NCBI GenBank assembly: GCA_022393335.1
Contig: JAJEKB010021351.1
Location: 474,865 to 538,864, forward strand
DNA length: 64,000 nucleotides
Direction of reading: 5' to 3'
DNA from: Macrotrachela quadricornifera
Lineage: Eukaryota; Rotifera; Eurotatoria; Philodinida; Philodinidae
A program made the position numbers and the translations under genes. How positions within the stretch are numbered: the stretch's first letter is position 1; each line of letters opens with the position of its first letter. Below the pieces are notes generated by a model. The model did no database searches and was not told the DNA's origin. It saw only the letters and a list, made by a program, of their open reading frames with translations. Of the stretch, positions 1 to 12,797 are shown one piece after another.

Positions 1-2
1 CA

Positions 3-477
3 CTTAAATGTTATAGTAAAACAATTCAATGTCGAATATTTGCTGATCTATCTTATACATGTATAACAATTTTATTTCCATTATTATTAATGTTTTTATT
101 TGGTTTAATGACAATATCAAATATTCATAAAATTCAACGTCAAATTCAACCAATTTCTTTATCAATAATAAATAAAATGAAATTAAAAAAAAATTGATCA
201 TAATTTACTTATAATGTTATTAGTACAAGTGAGTTTATTTGCTTTATTTACACTTCCACAAACTATTCAAGCAATTTATTCAACAATTACTCAAAATGAA
301 TATAAATCTGAATTAAGAAAATCAATTGAAAATTTTCTTTATATGTTTGCTATTTTATTTACATATATAGCAAGTGGAATACCATTTTATATATATACAT
401 TAATTGGTAGAAGGATTTTTCGAAAAAAATTTATTTATGTTATAAATTATATTAATCCAAAAAATATTTGGAAATAA
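3..477 (+). pseudogene. 7TM receptor, 3' part, frameshifted (cut by window edge)
   Basis: This is the C-terminal part of a rhodopsin-class 7TM receptor of the same family as the genes at 4810, 10245 and 45570. The frame from base 3 reads LKCYSKT (second extracellular loop) and TM5 (LLLMFLFGLMTISNIH), then stops just after an A9 run at 185-193. From there the +1 frame continues with DHNLLIMLLVQ (TM6), PQTIQAIY and TM7 with the family motif SGIPFYIYTL, to a stop at 475-477. In the paralogues the two pieces are one frame, so a one-base loss in the A9 tract explains the break. It may be a real pseudogene or a homopolymer error. The 5' half lies outside the window. Confidence 0.8.
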
Positions 478-1640
478 TAATAAATACTTAACATGTATCT
501 AATTGTAGATTGAATGTCTTTTATGAAATTAAAGAAGACTGTAGCCATCATATAGATATACAAACTTCATATTGTTCATGTAGAAGAATAATAATTTGTC
601 TCACATCAAAGCCTTTCGATGTTTATTGCCCGTGATTCATCATAGAGTTGTGATAATGTTCACATAAACCATTATCAATATTAATATTACGCTATTATTT
701 TTAATGTAAGTTTTCTGCCTGGCAGATACGCATACAAATGAAAAGCAATTCATTTTTTTTTTGTTAAAACCTTTTATTTTTATAAAAGAAAATAAACTAT
801 CCAGTCTTGTCTTTACATTTCTAATTAGATGGTTATTTCTTTGATACAATAGACTATCGCTGTAATCGATTTTGCTTATGAATAATCATCAGAGCTAGCA
901 ATTCCGATAGATATGGTATTTATAAGATTGTTCTCCATCATTTTTAATCATTCTTCATTTTGTATTAATGTCCTTATTAAACAAACGTTATGTTTATGTA
1001 TACCGATTATTTTAGCTTAAACTATTTACAATAGACTTATTTCAGATCAATAAATGCATTCATACGATACCAAAATCGTTGAAAAAGTTTTGAATAAAAT
1101 AGAATGAAATATTCAATCCTTAATACATCAAGATATAATTGTATTTAGATTTAAATTTTACTTGCTTTCCTTATATAAGAGGAATGTTTTTTCATCGCAC
1201 TCTTAACTCTTTCAGATATCGAATAAAAGATATGAATGAAGCGAGAACATGATGGAGACCAGAGCTGGGCAACTGAGCTATAAAAGTGAGTTAATTCAAT
1301 TCAACTAGGTGAATGAATTAAATTGAATTATTCATTTTTTTCATTGAGTTACTCATCCTCAATTGCCATAAAGTAAAAACTCAGAAGAGAAATTACAAAA
1401 TAAATCATAATCATAACTAGTCTTTCATTGGTTTGACTGTTTAAACTGCTATTAGAACATAAACTTTCAAAATCATTTTGAATTGAATTGAACTCACAGA
1501 TCTTGAAATAGTTTTTCAATTCAATTCAAGCCAACTAGTTAGACTAATTATATTCAATCATAATAGCCGAACACAAAGAAATCTATTTAGAGAAAGAAGA
1601 CTAATGAGAATAGAACCGGTGAGATGAAAATAATAGGACA
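478..1640. other. intergenic, AT-rich, no gene seen
   Basis: No coding signal is recognisable. Bases 1257-1560 are rich in short palindromic TTGAATTCAA-like words (low-complexity sequence). Nothing else is supported. Confidence 0.5.
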
Positions 1641-1644
1641 CTTT

Positions 1645-3060
1645 TATCTTCCATTTTATCATCGCTTAATATGTTCTATTAAAGAAAACAAAATATGTTA
1701 CAAAATGCAGCATGAAAAGCTTTACAATTTACAACGAACATCTTAGTTTATAGTTGCATTTTTTGTTTCCAAAATGAATAAAATTTTCAGCGATCAAATT
1801 TTGACACGGAATCTAGTGGTATTTTTTTTGCGCTTTTTGTAAATAAAAAATATCAGTTGGTAAAAGACGAAGTAAGAGAAAAACGAATTCATCTTGTACC
1901 AGGCCATGCAGCACACAGAAAAATCTGAAAAATTTCGTCAACTTTCAGAGACGTACAAATCCGAACATCTTTTTGTCAAAAATGTATGTTAAAGAAGATA
2001 ATTGTGCTCTTTTCTCAATTCACGGGTTTTTTATTCAATGTATAATACGATTTAAATAGCAGTTTTAGATCCAATTGATAAATACTTATTTTCTATTATT
2101 TTACCTTTTAATTTTTCAAAACAAAATACATTCGACAAATTTACTAAAAAAAAATTGAAAAGACACGTGATTTCTTGCAATCCATAAGATTCATGTCTGA
2201 GTTGTTGGATTGTTGTATACTTTATTGCAACAGAAGTTGTCTGTTTATAAACGATGGAGAATATATGATGATTACCGAGAAAGATTTGATATTATAGCTT
2301 CATGTCTTCGATAGAGAGAATGACGTAAACTGTAAAATGAGATCAAAAAGTGATAATAATGGATTCAGAGGAGCACAGATATTTTCTGTTGGAATATGAA
2401 ATTTCCGCTTCAAATTTTATAATTTAATTCCCTTCTAGAAATAATTAGATTTCTACCTCAGGACTCTTTCACTGTGGTTTAATTATATCTTATGTGTTCT
2501 TTTTCTTTCTGTTGTTTTAATTTTCGTGTATACATGCCACATATAACATATATAGGTCTTTTGTTCCTTTCTTCCCCTTCCTTCCTTTGGTTTTCAGGTA
2601 TTTTTCCAAACATTTTCGTCATATTTTCTTCCAAGTTTGTTTTATTTTCTTTAGCTCACTCAGGTATTTCTTTTAGAGAAACTGAAATTTTTCTTTTGAT
2701 GATGGAGATACTGCTATCTAGTTTACCGATACTTTCTCATTCAATGATTTTTGGGTTTTATTCTCGGTTCAATATATTTTCCAGATTTGCTGAATATGCC
2801 GATCTGCGTGCGCATGTGTGGGGAAACTTTTTATTTTAGTAGCAGATTCTGCATCTCTGATATTTTTCCGAGAAGTCCATTTTTCCCAGCAGCATCACTA
2901 CAATCTACCGGTAGTTTTTTTTACCTCTGTCTTGTACGAAAAAAACTATTGTTTTTTCGTCGTTGAAACTTAATCACTCAGAATTTTATTCATTTTAGAA
3001 AAATAAACTACGCCGTTTGTTGTAAATTGTAGAACTTTTCATGTTGCAACTTGGGGCATA
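1645..3060. repeat. unit bounded by inverted copies of a dispersed repeat
   Basis: The sequence around 1708-1751 (CAGCATGAAAAGCTTTACAA, continuing as TTTACAAC) recurs in reverse complement at about 3007-3052. Both copies end in a shared TAGTTTA. Related copies occur inside the MULE intron at 40968-41392. The two arms enclose about 1.3 kb with no convincing gene: open frames at 2492-2966 have no recognisable motifs. It could be a non-autonomous element with inverted ends, or two independent insertions. Confidence 0.5.
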
Positions 3061-4809
3061 TTTGTTGTTTTTAGATGTGTTTTGATATAACGCCATTGTT
3101 AAGTTTAAACGAGTCCAGTATGAATATTTTTGAGCAGAAGATATATTACGTCAAAATGAGGTTTCATAAAACATCACAGTGTTGATTATTTATTTTATGT
3201 AATATGAATTACCTTCAGTCCGAGAATTACAAGATAAAATGGTATTTTAAATCATTTATCATCTCTATGTTATTTTTACATTTCTTTGCTATAATTAAAG
3301 AGGGAAATCTTCTTTCTAGTAGTGAAAAAAGTGTTTGAAATGAAATTTTCTTTATTAGGTAGAACCCAATGAGACTAGATAAAGTCGAGAATAAAGCATA
3401 TATCCTTAGAGTTTCCTTCTTCATTTATTTCTAACTTACTTAATTTTTTGGTCTATATTAAAGTACATATTCAAAAATCTAATCTGAGATGTTTTTACTT
3501 CGAAAAAAAGATCCCATTGTTTTTCTGATATATTGAAATTTTCAGCCAAATTGAATGTTACCTCCTCTAGATTTAATACATTCCTTCTATCAAACGTTTG
3601 AAATTACAACTTTTTTTTTCAGGTTTTATACCGTGAGATGCGAATAGTAATTTTGGACAATAACGGTAGCGTATCATAGCAAAAGTATGATCTTTTAGAA
3701 TGAAAATTTCAGATTGAAATTCTAACAATGTGCTTCCTATAATATTTTTTAGTATAGTAGAACATTCAATAAATTGAACGTAAATTGAAAGGAAAGGCGC
3801 AACGATATGATTCATTCTAGGCTTTGTCTAGTTTCGTTAGATCCTATTTTTATAGTTATATCTCAAAGCTTTTTCAATTAAGTTTTGTACATAGAGTGAT
3901 TAAAAAGTTCTTTGAACATCTTTATTTTTATTGAGCAAATCAAATGCTATTTGTGATTCATCATGTGATATGACAGGACGTCTTTTAGCTTTATTTAGAT
4001 GTAACTATCTGTCATCACTAATAGGATTAACTGCTTTATTGAATAATTGCAGAATCAAAAAAAAAGAAAAAATAGTCCAAAGTCAAAAGACAAAGGTGAA
4101 AAAAATCTGGTGACCTAGTTTTGTTTGATATAAAGTCATATATCGTTAGGATTCAACTGAATGACATGTAAACCGGAATTTTGTTCTCCTTTTTTTTTAA
4201 TGTTGTCAAATACAAGTTTGAAGCAAATGCTGGGAGGCTACCATGTTTCGACTATCTTATTATTGTACTTTTTCACTATTCAGTTTTTCGATTATTTGAT
4301 TATCCAATACGGCAATTAACTCTATCGATGATGATAGATATTTACATTAAGTTATAATTAAAAAGCTTCAGGTCGTACTATACGATGAATCTTGAAAACC
4401 ATTTCATAAATAAACTTTCCATACGTAACTTTGTGTAAAAAATAAGGATGAGTACTCTTAAAATTTGATACCAACATTTATGGATCTTAATCAGAACTAT
4501 AATTAAATTAATATCGAACAATTTCATTGATTTTAATAAAAATTATCAAATCGATAATTCTCTAACATAGTTAAAAAATAATTTTAATTATATCACTAAT
4601 ATTTTAAAATTTTAATCAGTAAAATTTTTCACTTAGTAAAATTAATTATGTCTGTTTTATTTTTACCATAAAAGTCGCATGATTCTACTTTGGATTTAAA
4701 AATTAACAGGTATTATTTACTTAACATCTCATATATTAATGCTATCGAACATTCATGACATGTTCACTACCATTAGCAAAAGATTTATAAAAGAAAGTCT
4801 TTTTTTATA
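3061..4809. other. intergenic, no gene seen
   Basis: AT-rich sequence upstream of the receptor at 4810. The short open frames (for example 3573-3815 on the - strand and 3931-4113 on the + strand) have no signal peptide, domain or conserved motif. No regulatory site can be named with confidence. Confidence 0.5.
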
Positions 4810-5883
4810 ATGTTTTCTGAATATTATATTGAAAATTTTTTTCAAAGAAACATGACTAATTTATCATCAAATGAATATTTTATATTATCACTTGATAATA
4901 TTGCAACACAAATTAATCGTTATGCTTCAATTTTTATCTTTATATTTGGTGTTATTGGAAATATTCTTAATATATTTGTTTTATCACAACGAACACTTCG
5001 TTCTAATTCATGTGCATGGATTTTTTTTATTTCATCAATTATTAATCTTATTTCTATTCTATTTGGTCTTATTACACGATTACTAGATGGCTGGGCAACA
5101 GATCCAACAGAAACTATTGGATGGATTTGTAAACTTCGTGCATTTATTGTATTTAGTTCAAGAACAATGGCTCTATGGTTAATTACATTAGCTACTATCG
5201 ATCGATGGCTTTTATCAAATATTAATGTTAATCGTCGACGTATGAGTACATTAAAAAATGCACAACGTAGTACAATAATTATTATAATATTTTCAATTCT
5301 TCTTTATGTTCAAATGTTTTATTGTTATGAAGCAAATCTTATTAATACTCCACTTAAATGTTATGGTAAAACAAGTATATGTCGTCATATTACTGATTTA
5401 TCATTTGCATTAATTACAATTATATGTCCTTTATTTCTTATGATATTATTTGGTTTAATGACTATTTCAAATATACATAAATCTCATCGTCGTATACAAA
5501 TAATGCAAGAATATAATGATGGTCATACAATGAATAAATCATCGGGATTAACAAGTGAAAAACAACAACAAAAATTAAAAAAGAAAACAGATCGTAGTCT
5601 TCTTCGAATGCTTTTTGTTCAAGTTATTCTTCTTACTATATGTACACTTCCATTATCTATACAAAAATTTTATTCAACATTTTCGGAAGAAAATCAAACT
5701 CCTGTAAATAATGCTGTTGATATGTTTGTATATAATTTAGCTGTTGTCATTTATTTTATATCAAATGGTATGCCTTTTTATATTTATACATTATGTGGTG
5801 GAAATGTATTTCGTCAAGCATTTTATGATCTTATGAGAATAATGAAACAAAAAATTATATGTCGATCAAATTGTCTATTTTAA
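4810..5883 (+). CDS. 7TM G-protein coupled receptor, intact, single exon
   Basis: A 357-residue integral membrane receptor, probably for a peptide or amine; the ligand is unknown. Seven hydrophobic segments are visible. TM1 holds GVIGNILN (about 47-54). A Cys in WIC at the start of TM3 (about 107) can pair with a Cys in loop 2 (184 or 191). The end of TM3 carries DRW (131-133) in place of D/ERY. A basic third inner loop (about 225-265) follows TM5, and TM7 carries NGMPFYIYTL (319-328) where NPxxY is usual. The N-terminus has two N-glycosylation sequons (N14, N17). It is very similar to the products at 10245 and 45570, so this is a lineage-expanded family. It is intronless, and ATG 4810 is the first start in frame ahead of TM1. 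Confidence 0.93.
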   Translation: MFSEYYIENFFQRNMTNLSSNEYFILSLDNIATQINRYASIFIFIFGVIGNILNIFVLSQRTLRSNSCAWIFFISSIINLISILFGLITRLLDGWATDPTETIGWICKLRAFIVFSSRTMALWLITLATIDRWLLSNINVNRRRMSTLKNAQRSTIIIIIFSILLYVQMFYCYEANLINTPLKCYGKTSICRHITDLSFALITIICPLFLMILFGLMTISNIHKSHRRIQIMQEYNDGHTMNKSSGLTSEKQQQKLKKKTDRSLLRMLFVQVILLTICTLPLSIQKFYSTFSEENQTPVNNAVDMFVYNLAVVIYFISNGMPFYIYTLCGGNVFRQAFYDLMRIMKQKIICRSNCLF

Positions 5884-7970
5884 ATGATTAGAGAAAAAAA
5901 AGAACAACATATCTTCATTTCTATATATGGAAAAATATTTTAATCTTTTTTTTTCTTTTTTGTAAAGATATATTTTAGTCAGACACTTGTAATTTACATG
6001 TGATGATTAATTTTAAAAAATCGTTTTCCTTGATGAAGTCACTTTATACTATTCATGCATAAATATTTTCAATATAATAAACTATAGAATATAAATACGT
6101 ACCAATATTTAATGAGTCTGTAGTTATAAGAAATGTCAGAACGATAGGTATTTCCTTACTAATTTTTATTAGTTATGAAAGAAAGACAAAAGTGACATTT
6201 CGTCTGGTAAGTACATATTGAAATTTTGCACTTTGACTAGATTATAATGATTAATTCTCAGTTGTAATTTATACATTAAAGTGATGAGTGAAGATAAGGC
6301 CTATCATAGCATTTGCTCATTATAAGCTGCCTAGCAGATCTGTTAATCTATTATGTATGACAAGAAGGTATCCTTTCAAATTTTTTTTAATGAAATATAA
6401 AGAGATTATTTCAAAAAAAGAAATAATTACTAGATGAAAGCATGCCATTTCATTTAGTTGAATAGTAGAATCATATCTAATGAAACTGTTTTGTTTTTAT
6501 CTATCATAAATCTTCACTATATTCTTGAAAAAAATCGGGAATATAATTTATGGTCAATAAAATAAATCAAATACTAGATGTAAAAATCGAAATGCGTTAT
6601 ATCCTAGACGAAGCTAAGTCATTACTCCTTTCGAATAATCTTAAAACCAAGAGAATTCTATCGGAAGTAACTAGGAAATCAATAGCTCAGATTTTAGTAT
6701 GAATTTTGGCTAGATACGAATAAATTCTGAATGGATTCTATCGATTCCTGTTGGATTCCGATAAAATTCGGATCGAAATTCAGATCACTGGATCTTTGAC
6801 TTGAGATAATAATCACTCTCTTTCACAAATAGCACCTTAGAGACTATTAATAAGTCAAGCAAAGATGATGAAAACAATTAGAGAATGGCAATAATTGAAT
6901 TTTCACTTTCTTTTTTTTGGATTTCTTATTTACATTTTAGTTTTTTATTATACCTTTTAATAACAGGCAAACTATTAGTTAAAAATAATGAAAATTTTTG
7001 ATGATGGTATAAGAAGACAGGAATGAATCTTGATGATCAGAATTTTTTGTAAGCACTAAGTTAAGAATTAAGTTTTCTCCAAGATTCACTATAAATTGAG
7101 TTTTTACAATGTCAATACAATGACAATAGATTCAAAATATCATCAATAATTGCTTGGAGTACGTCTAAAACTGATTTATTTGACAATCAAACATTCATGT
7201 CATATTTGGAATCAGTATCAAAAACCGAGTTGGAAAATCTGTGCAAGTAGATCTTAATTACACAACAAAAACATCTTCGGGTTATTCTTTTATTCCAATT
7301 AATATATAATTAGAAGTTAGCTCATCATGTGTATTGTTCATTTTGATGATGAAACGAACCATTAGAAGGTATTAGTAAAGATTTTCTAAGATATTTTCTT
7401 ATAGAACTTTTTATGAAATAAAATTCATCTCTCCTTTCTTTTAAATTTAATTGGAAATATAATATGATAAAAAAAGATTACTCAATAGAAAATGATTTTC
7501 TTACAAAAAACACATGTCGAACATCTAAATGCCTTTATCCAAATATAGCATATTGTAAAAAAAAAGGTTGTTAGAAAGGTAAGTAGATTTTATAAAAATA
7601 AATTATATTTCTCATATACAATACAAATATTAATAACCTTTAGATCTATATTATATAATAAAGATAATTTACATATAAATTTGATGATTACACACGTACG
7701 AGAGAATTCTTTTAGGTACTTTGTTTTTTCATGTATGATTTAATTACTTCTTTATATAGAATTCAGTAAAATATGATGAGAAATTTAAATCATGAGTCTT
7801 TTCTATATGATTAAAAATGTTTTGATCTCATATTATATAGATATTTAAACAAAAATAGCAACTGAATTAATCATTAATATGAATATGTATAGTTTTAAAA
7901 AAGTCATAAATATTAAATATGCCAAAATATTTTTTTTTCAAACGTTCATCGTCGAATTTTTCTAATTGTC
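5884..7970. other. intergenic, with a short GATTCC-rich dispersed repeat
   Basis: No gene is seen. Bases 6650-6790 carry repeated GGATTCTATCGGAA / GGATTCCGAT words ending in CTGGATCTTTGACTTGAG. The same motif set appears inside the actin-family relic (22290-22385), and looser forms lie near 59900 and 60960, so this is a small dispersed repeat. The rest is AT-rich and featureless. Confidence 0.5.
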
Positions 7971-7971
7971 A

Positions 7972-8398
7972 AATTGCTTTTGAGTCGAGAGTATATGCAT
8001 AATGTAGGCCCTAATAACCTATGAATACTCTGAAAAGAGGTGTGTTGCTAGCTTATTGCTGCCGAGATATTTCGACTTAACAGCTTGCGTATGGATAGGC
8101 CTTAATTTTGAGTCTCGTAAATAAGAATATCGGAATCTATTGATGGATACGCTCGATGTAAAAGCATGATTTTACCATAGCCGTATCTTACAATAGGAAT
8201 AATCAAAAAATGTAAAACTTTCAAAATAAACTACTCTCATTGAGATCGTTTCCTGCGCAAAATTTCAAAACAAAATATCTCAGCAGCAATAAACTAGTAG
8301 CACGAACCCTTTTCGAGATGTTCATAGCTCATTAAAACCTTCATTATGTTCATACTTCCGATCCAAAAAGCGATTTGACGGTTAGAGATGCTCTTGCA
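7972..8398. repeat. foldback (MITE-like) repeat, about 430 bp
   Basis: The two ends form imperfect inverted arms of about 110-125 bases (7972-8081 and 8274-8398). A clear block is TTGCTAGCTTATTGCTGC on the left against GCAGCAATAAACTAGTAGCA on the right. The outer parts also pair: GCTTTTGAGTCGAGAGTATA against the complement of the segment ending at 8398. A diverged, interrupted copy sits in the PPR intron at about 29940-30340. No coding capacity. Confidence 0.7.
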
Positions 8399-10244
8399 TT
8401 AGTATGATTAATTTTGTAAGGATCAAAAGGAAAAATTAACAAGATACTGATATTTTCCATTCCATATATCGGTTCTTTCAATTATTTAAAAATCAATCAA
8501 AATAAACCAAAAAGATTTTTTCTTTTATAACGTTTTTTTTTACAGTGAATTTAGTTGAGGATCTTTTGATAAAATTCAAGATTTAATTGACGAGTTGAGT
8601 TGGTGAGTAGAATTATTTCTATTAATCTTAATAAGAAAAAACTCGATAAATTACGAAAAAAATATTCCTATACACAAATTAGAGTTTCACACGAGTAAGT
8701 CAGATGAACTTAGTGGACAACTTACATAATAAAATAGTCTATTTTATATAGTATAAATTAAACTATCCAAATCTTCGAAATTGCTATAACATATAATTTT
8801 TTTAAGATTCAATTATACAAATTAGACGATTTCAAAAATACTTTGATGCTTTTCCTTGAGAAAGCCGATAGAAAATTACAAGTCAAAATAAAATACGTAA
8901 ATGAAGATATACTTTAATTTGAATATATTAAAAGCTTCAGATTATATCTATAATTTTTCATTATAAACAAAAATAGAATGTATTCAATCTTTCAATTTAT
9001 TAAAGAAAGAAAACATAATGAATTTTAATAGTAAGGTGAGATTTTCCGCATCATTTTTTCATATTTTTATTAACCTTTACTTGACGATGTCATGACTAGC
9101 ATATGTTTTTGTTCTTTCTGGTATTGTTACGACGTTATCAGGTGCATATATTCTATCTATATGTGTATACATTTTTCTTCCTAGTATATTTCATTTCTTG
9201 AAAGCATTTTGAATCGAAAACTAAATTTCTATTAGTGATTCTAGAAAACCTCAAAAAAAAACCTGTCCTAAACTTATGTGAGTGTAAGTATAAAGTCAAT
9301 AAACATTTTCCGTCAAATCCTTTTTTTTTTATAAAAGATTCATTATTTTAAGTATGATTGATTGCTGAAAAGCCAAAATGACTCATTTTTACCGTGATTT
9401 ACAAAAAACTTAAAAGCTCATTTCCGAAAACAAAATAATTAAAAAAAAGTACTCAAATAATAGTTTTTCTAGTTGATCTCACTCACAAAAGAAATTTGAA
9501 AAATTCAATTCTCTAGATTGTATCATTTTTCTGATAGATGAACAAAGTTTTATTCGAAACAAATCATTTTTGTACTTCTAAATTTTGTTTTACGTTTCAA
9601 AGCTTCTCTATCAAATGATAATACCTTGAAGTATAATTGTTTACCTTTTTTTGTAAAAATTACAAATTGGTAGAATAGACTTAGAATAGCCCGTGTATAG
9701 ATTATAAGATAATATTCATCTCTCAGTAATATCTAATAGGCACTGACAATCTTCTGATGCTCTCATATTATAATGTACGCTCTTATGTCCTTTTCTATCA
9801 TCATAATCTCATTTTCGAATTATTTTATTATTAAAAATCGGATCTGTCATTTTTTTTCTTCAATTTAGAGATAAGAATATCATACTAAAGAGTATGATTT
9901 TAGTAGAACTACGGAAAAACTTGGTTCAAGTGCATACTATATATAAATGACTTATTTTAAAAATGTCATGTGTTTTTTATCCTAGTAAACATATTGTTTT
10001 TATCGTTTAATTTAAGCTGTATTATATTACGTGTTTATTATAAAAAGAACAATAATGATATATAAAAAAAATCATAAAATTTTATATTATATTAAAATTT
10101 AGATTAAGGGGAAAGAAAAGAAACGAGTTCATAGTCCATAAAAGTAAATACATTTTTAGTTCTATAGATGCTATTTAAAATGTTGAATAATTAATTAATA
10201 TATATCAATCTTATATTTAATACATAAAAAAAGAAGTAAGAAAT
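8399..10244. other. intergenic, no gene seen
   Basis: AT-rich DNA between the foldback repeat and the next receptor. No open frame has recognisable features and no RNA gene was recognised. Confidence 0.5.
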
Positions 10245-11300
10245 ATGCTATTAAATATAAAAATAACAAATATATCATCAGATCATCAATATATTATTGA
10301 AATTCTCAATAATCTGTCAATTCAAATCGATCGATATTTTGCAATATTTATATTTTTATTTGCTGTTACTGGGAATATTCTTAATATTCTCGTTTTATCA
10401 CAACGAACTCTTCGTTTTAATCCATGTGCTTGGCTTTTTCTTACTTCATCGATTGCAAATCTTATTTCACTTTTATTTGGTCTTCCCACACGTATTATGG
10501 CTGGTTGGTCAATAGATCCAACAAGTAAAATTGATTGGATTTGTAAAACTCGTGCTTTTCTTTTATTCACTTCTCGAACTATTGCATTTTGGCTTATTGC
10601 ATTAGCTAGTGCTGATCGATGGTTAGCATCAAGTCGAAATGTTCATCATCGACAAATGGGTACATTGAAAAATGCTAAAAATTTTAGTATTATTGTAATA
10701 ATTTTATCTATATTACTTTATAGTCAAATGCTCTATTGTTATGAGGCAAATCTATCTAATACTCCATTGAAATGTTATGGAAAAACACCAATATGTCGAA
10801 TAGTTTCTGATATAGCTTATGGTATTATTAGTGTATTATTACCTTTGTTATTCATGATTATTTTTGGATTAAAAACAATTTTTCATGTACATAATGCTCA
10901 AACTCATATATATCCACAAAGACTACAAACAACATGTTATATTATTAATAATAATATTAACAATAAAACTATAACTACTAATTCAAAAGAACGGTCACGT
11001 CAATGGATAAAACATGATCGTCACTTATTTATTATGTTATTCGTCCAAGTTATTATTCAAGCTTTATTAACTATTCCACAAGTTATTGCAAAATTCCATG
11101 TATCAATAACTATGTATCAATTGCAAACACCATTAAAATTAACTACTGATTATTTTATATATAATTTTACATTACTTCTTTCATTTTTAGCTAATGGAAT
11201 GCCATTCTATATTTATACATTATGTGGTGGACATGTTTTTCGTAAACCATTAGTAAATATTGTTAAAATAATAACTCAAAAAATATTATGTTGTAAATAA
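10245..11300 (+). CDS. 7TM G-protein coupled receptor, intact, single exon
   Basis: A 351-residue paralogue of the receptor at 4810, on the same strand and also intronless. TM1 carries VTGNILNILV (about 41-50). TM3 begins at Cys100 and ends in DRW (124-126). Loop 2 keeps the family block TPLKCYGKT (about 173-181). The third inner loop is long and Asn/Thr-rich (about 215-258). TM7 has NGMPFYIYTLCGG (317-329) instead of NPxxY, followed by a short basic tail ending CCK, where the two Cys could be palmitoylated. Blocks such as TLKNA after TM3 and FYIYTLCGG are shared with the paralogues almost unchanged, while loops and the N-terminus differ. Membrane signalling role; ligand unknown. Confidence 0.93.
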   Translation: MLLNIKITNISSDHQYIIEILNNLSIQIDRYFAIFIFLFAVTGNILNILVLSQRTLRFNPCAWLFLTSSIANLISLLFGLPTRIMAGWSIDPTSKIDWICKTRAFLLFTSRTIAFWLIALASADRWLASSRNVHHRQMGTLKNAKNFSIIVIILSILLYSQMLYCYEANLSNTPLKCYGKTPICRIVSDIAYGIISVLLPLLFMIIFGLKTIFHVHNAQTHIYPQRLQTTCYIINNNINNKTITTNSKERSRQWIKHDRHLFIMLFVQVIIQALLTIPQVIAKFHVSITMYQLQTPLKLTTDYFIYNFTLLLSFLANGMPFYIYTLCGGHVFRKPLVNIVKIITQKILCCK

Positions 11301-12240
11301 TTCTTTTCATATAAATAAACATACTTATATAATGCTTTATAGTATATAGTAAAATAGATAGAAAAAGAAAGTATTCTATATATCATTTATTTGGATTTGC
11401 ACTTTATATGTCTAAAGAAAAAATTTATTGCCATGCATAAATTCGATAATGAAAACGATAATTAAATAAGTTTATTCTTTAAAATTTCACCATAAGTAGG
11501 CCAAAAAAGACATTTTTATATCAAACCACGACGACATAAACTATTGAACTCTTAAACAATTTAACCTTAATAAAAATATATGTCATACTTAATGTATCTC
11601 ATAAATAAACCAAAAATAGTTTAGTGATTCAATAAATATAATTCAAAATAACAAAAGCAAATATTCTCAAATTTTTAGAAATTTTAAAATTCAAGATCTA
11701 TCTATATTCCTAATGACTTCTAAATGAAATGTTGAAATCATACAATGTAGAATTATATCTACTAATAATCATTACTCCATAAAAATTTACAATAAAATTG
11801 ACAAAGAGATTACATTATCATTTATTCCAAATACTTAACATACTGAACAGTCTTATTTTCAAATTATACATACAAATGTAAGAATTTTTCACAATATGGA
11901 TATTAAAAAAAGAGAACATTTCTTTTCAATATTATATTTCCTATTATGCTATGTAGATAGTATCCATTTTATGAATTACATATGTGCTAATTTTAAGTTT
12001 TATAGAATTTTATTTGTTTTAAATATAACTTAAATTATGATAAAAAAAATATATTAAAACATTTTGCCAATGGAGAAATGAGAAAAGAACAAGATTATTA
12101 AAAAATTTAAAATATAATGAAAATTGACGTTGAATTTATTATTTATTTTTTTATTTATTAGAAAAGCACATGAGCATCTAACAAACTGTATTTGGCATTC
12201 TTCAATAAATGATAATTATAAAAAATAAAACATGCAATGA
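11301..12240. other. intergenic, no gene seen
   Basis: AT-rich sequence after the receptor; nothing coding or repetitive was recognised. Confidence 0.5.
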
Positions 12241-12300
12241 AAGTTAGCATCAGATTCTAGTTTTTCTTGCTGATATTCGCCTTTCTAACTGTGCTGGATA
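12241..12300. repeat. partial copy of the MITE at 12617
   Basis: The stretch GTTAGCATCAGATTCTAG, then TTGCTGATATTCG and CTGTGCTGG, matches the left end of the MITE at 12617-12794 with scattered changes. Only the left end is present. Confidence 0.55.
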
Positions 12301-12613
12301 GAGAATTGAAAACTCTATTAAATCGTATATTTTCTTGTGTGAATTATCAATGTAAAAAGCGTCGCTTATTCGTTAATATTAAGATACATCGAACACTAAT
12401 CAACTGAAAAGTGTAGAATAATCATTTCATATGAGTGCCTCCTGGTCTATAGAGAGTGTGAGAATGCTTTTGTTTATATTAAAAGAGATATTTGTTGTAA
12501 TTTAGAAATGAAATTTATTAAATATTTCAAGGTATTCTTTTTTATGTACAAGTGAATCAAGTTGATGTTCAATATCATCTAATTGATTAAGAATCAAACG
12601 CTTTAGACCTAAT

Positions 12614-12797
12614 AAAAGTTAGCAGCGGATTCGAGTGTATCTTGTTGATATTCATTTGTGAGTCTGTGCTGACTCTTTAATTGCCTGTGCTCGATACAGA
12701 ATTAAATTCTGCATCCAGTGCAGCACATTAGACAACCAGCACAAATCTACAAACGAATATCGGTAAGAAATACTCGAATCCGCTGCTAACTCTTACT
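12614..12797. mobile_element. MITE with 19-bp perfect terminal inverted repeats
   Basis: The left end AGTTAGCAGCGGATTCGAG is matched exactly in reverse complement at the right end (CTCGAATCCGCTGCTAACT). The inner arms also pair: TGTTGATATTCATTTGTGAG against ACAAACGAATATCGGTA. About 180 bp, non-coding. It lies immediately upstream of the open frame of the transposase relic at 12798. The target-site duplication could not be resolved (a CTA lies on both sides). Confidence 0.8.

Noticed and set aside
2492..2966. Two overlapping open frames with hydrophobic, Phe/Ser-rich translation
   Set aside because: Composition follows a T-rich strand; no signal peptide, domain or splice logic, and it lies within a repeat-bounded unit.
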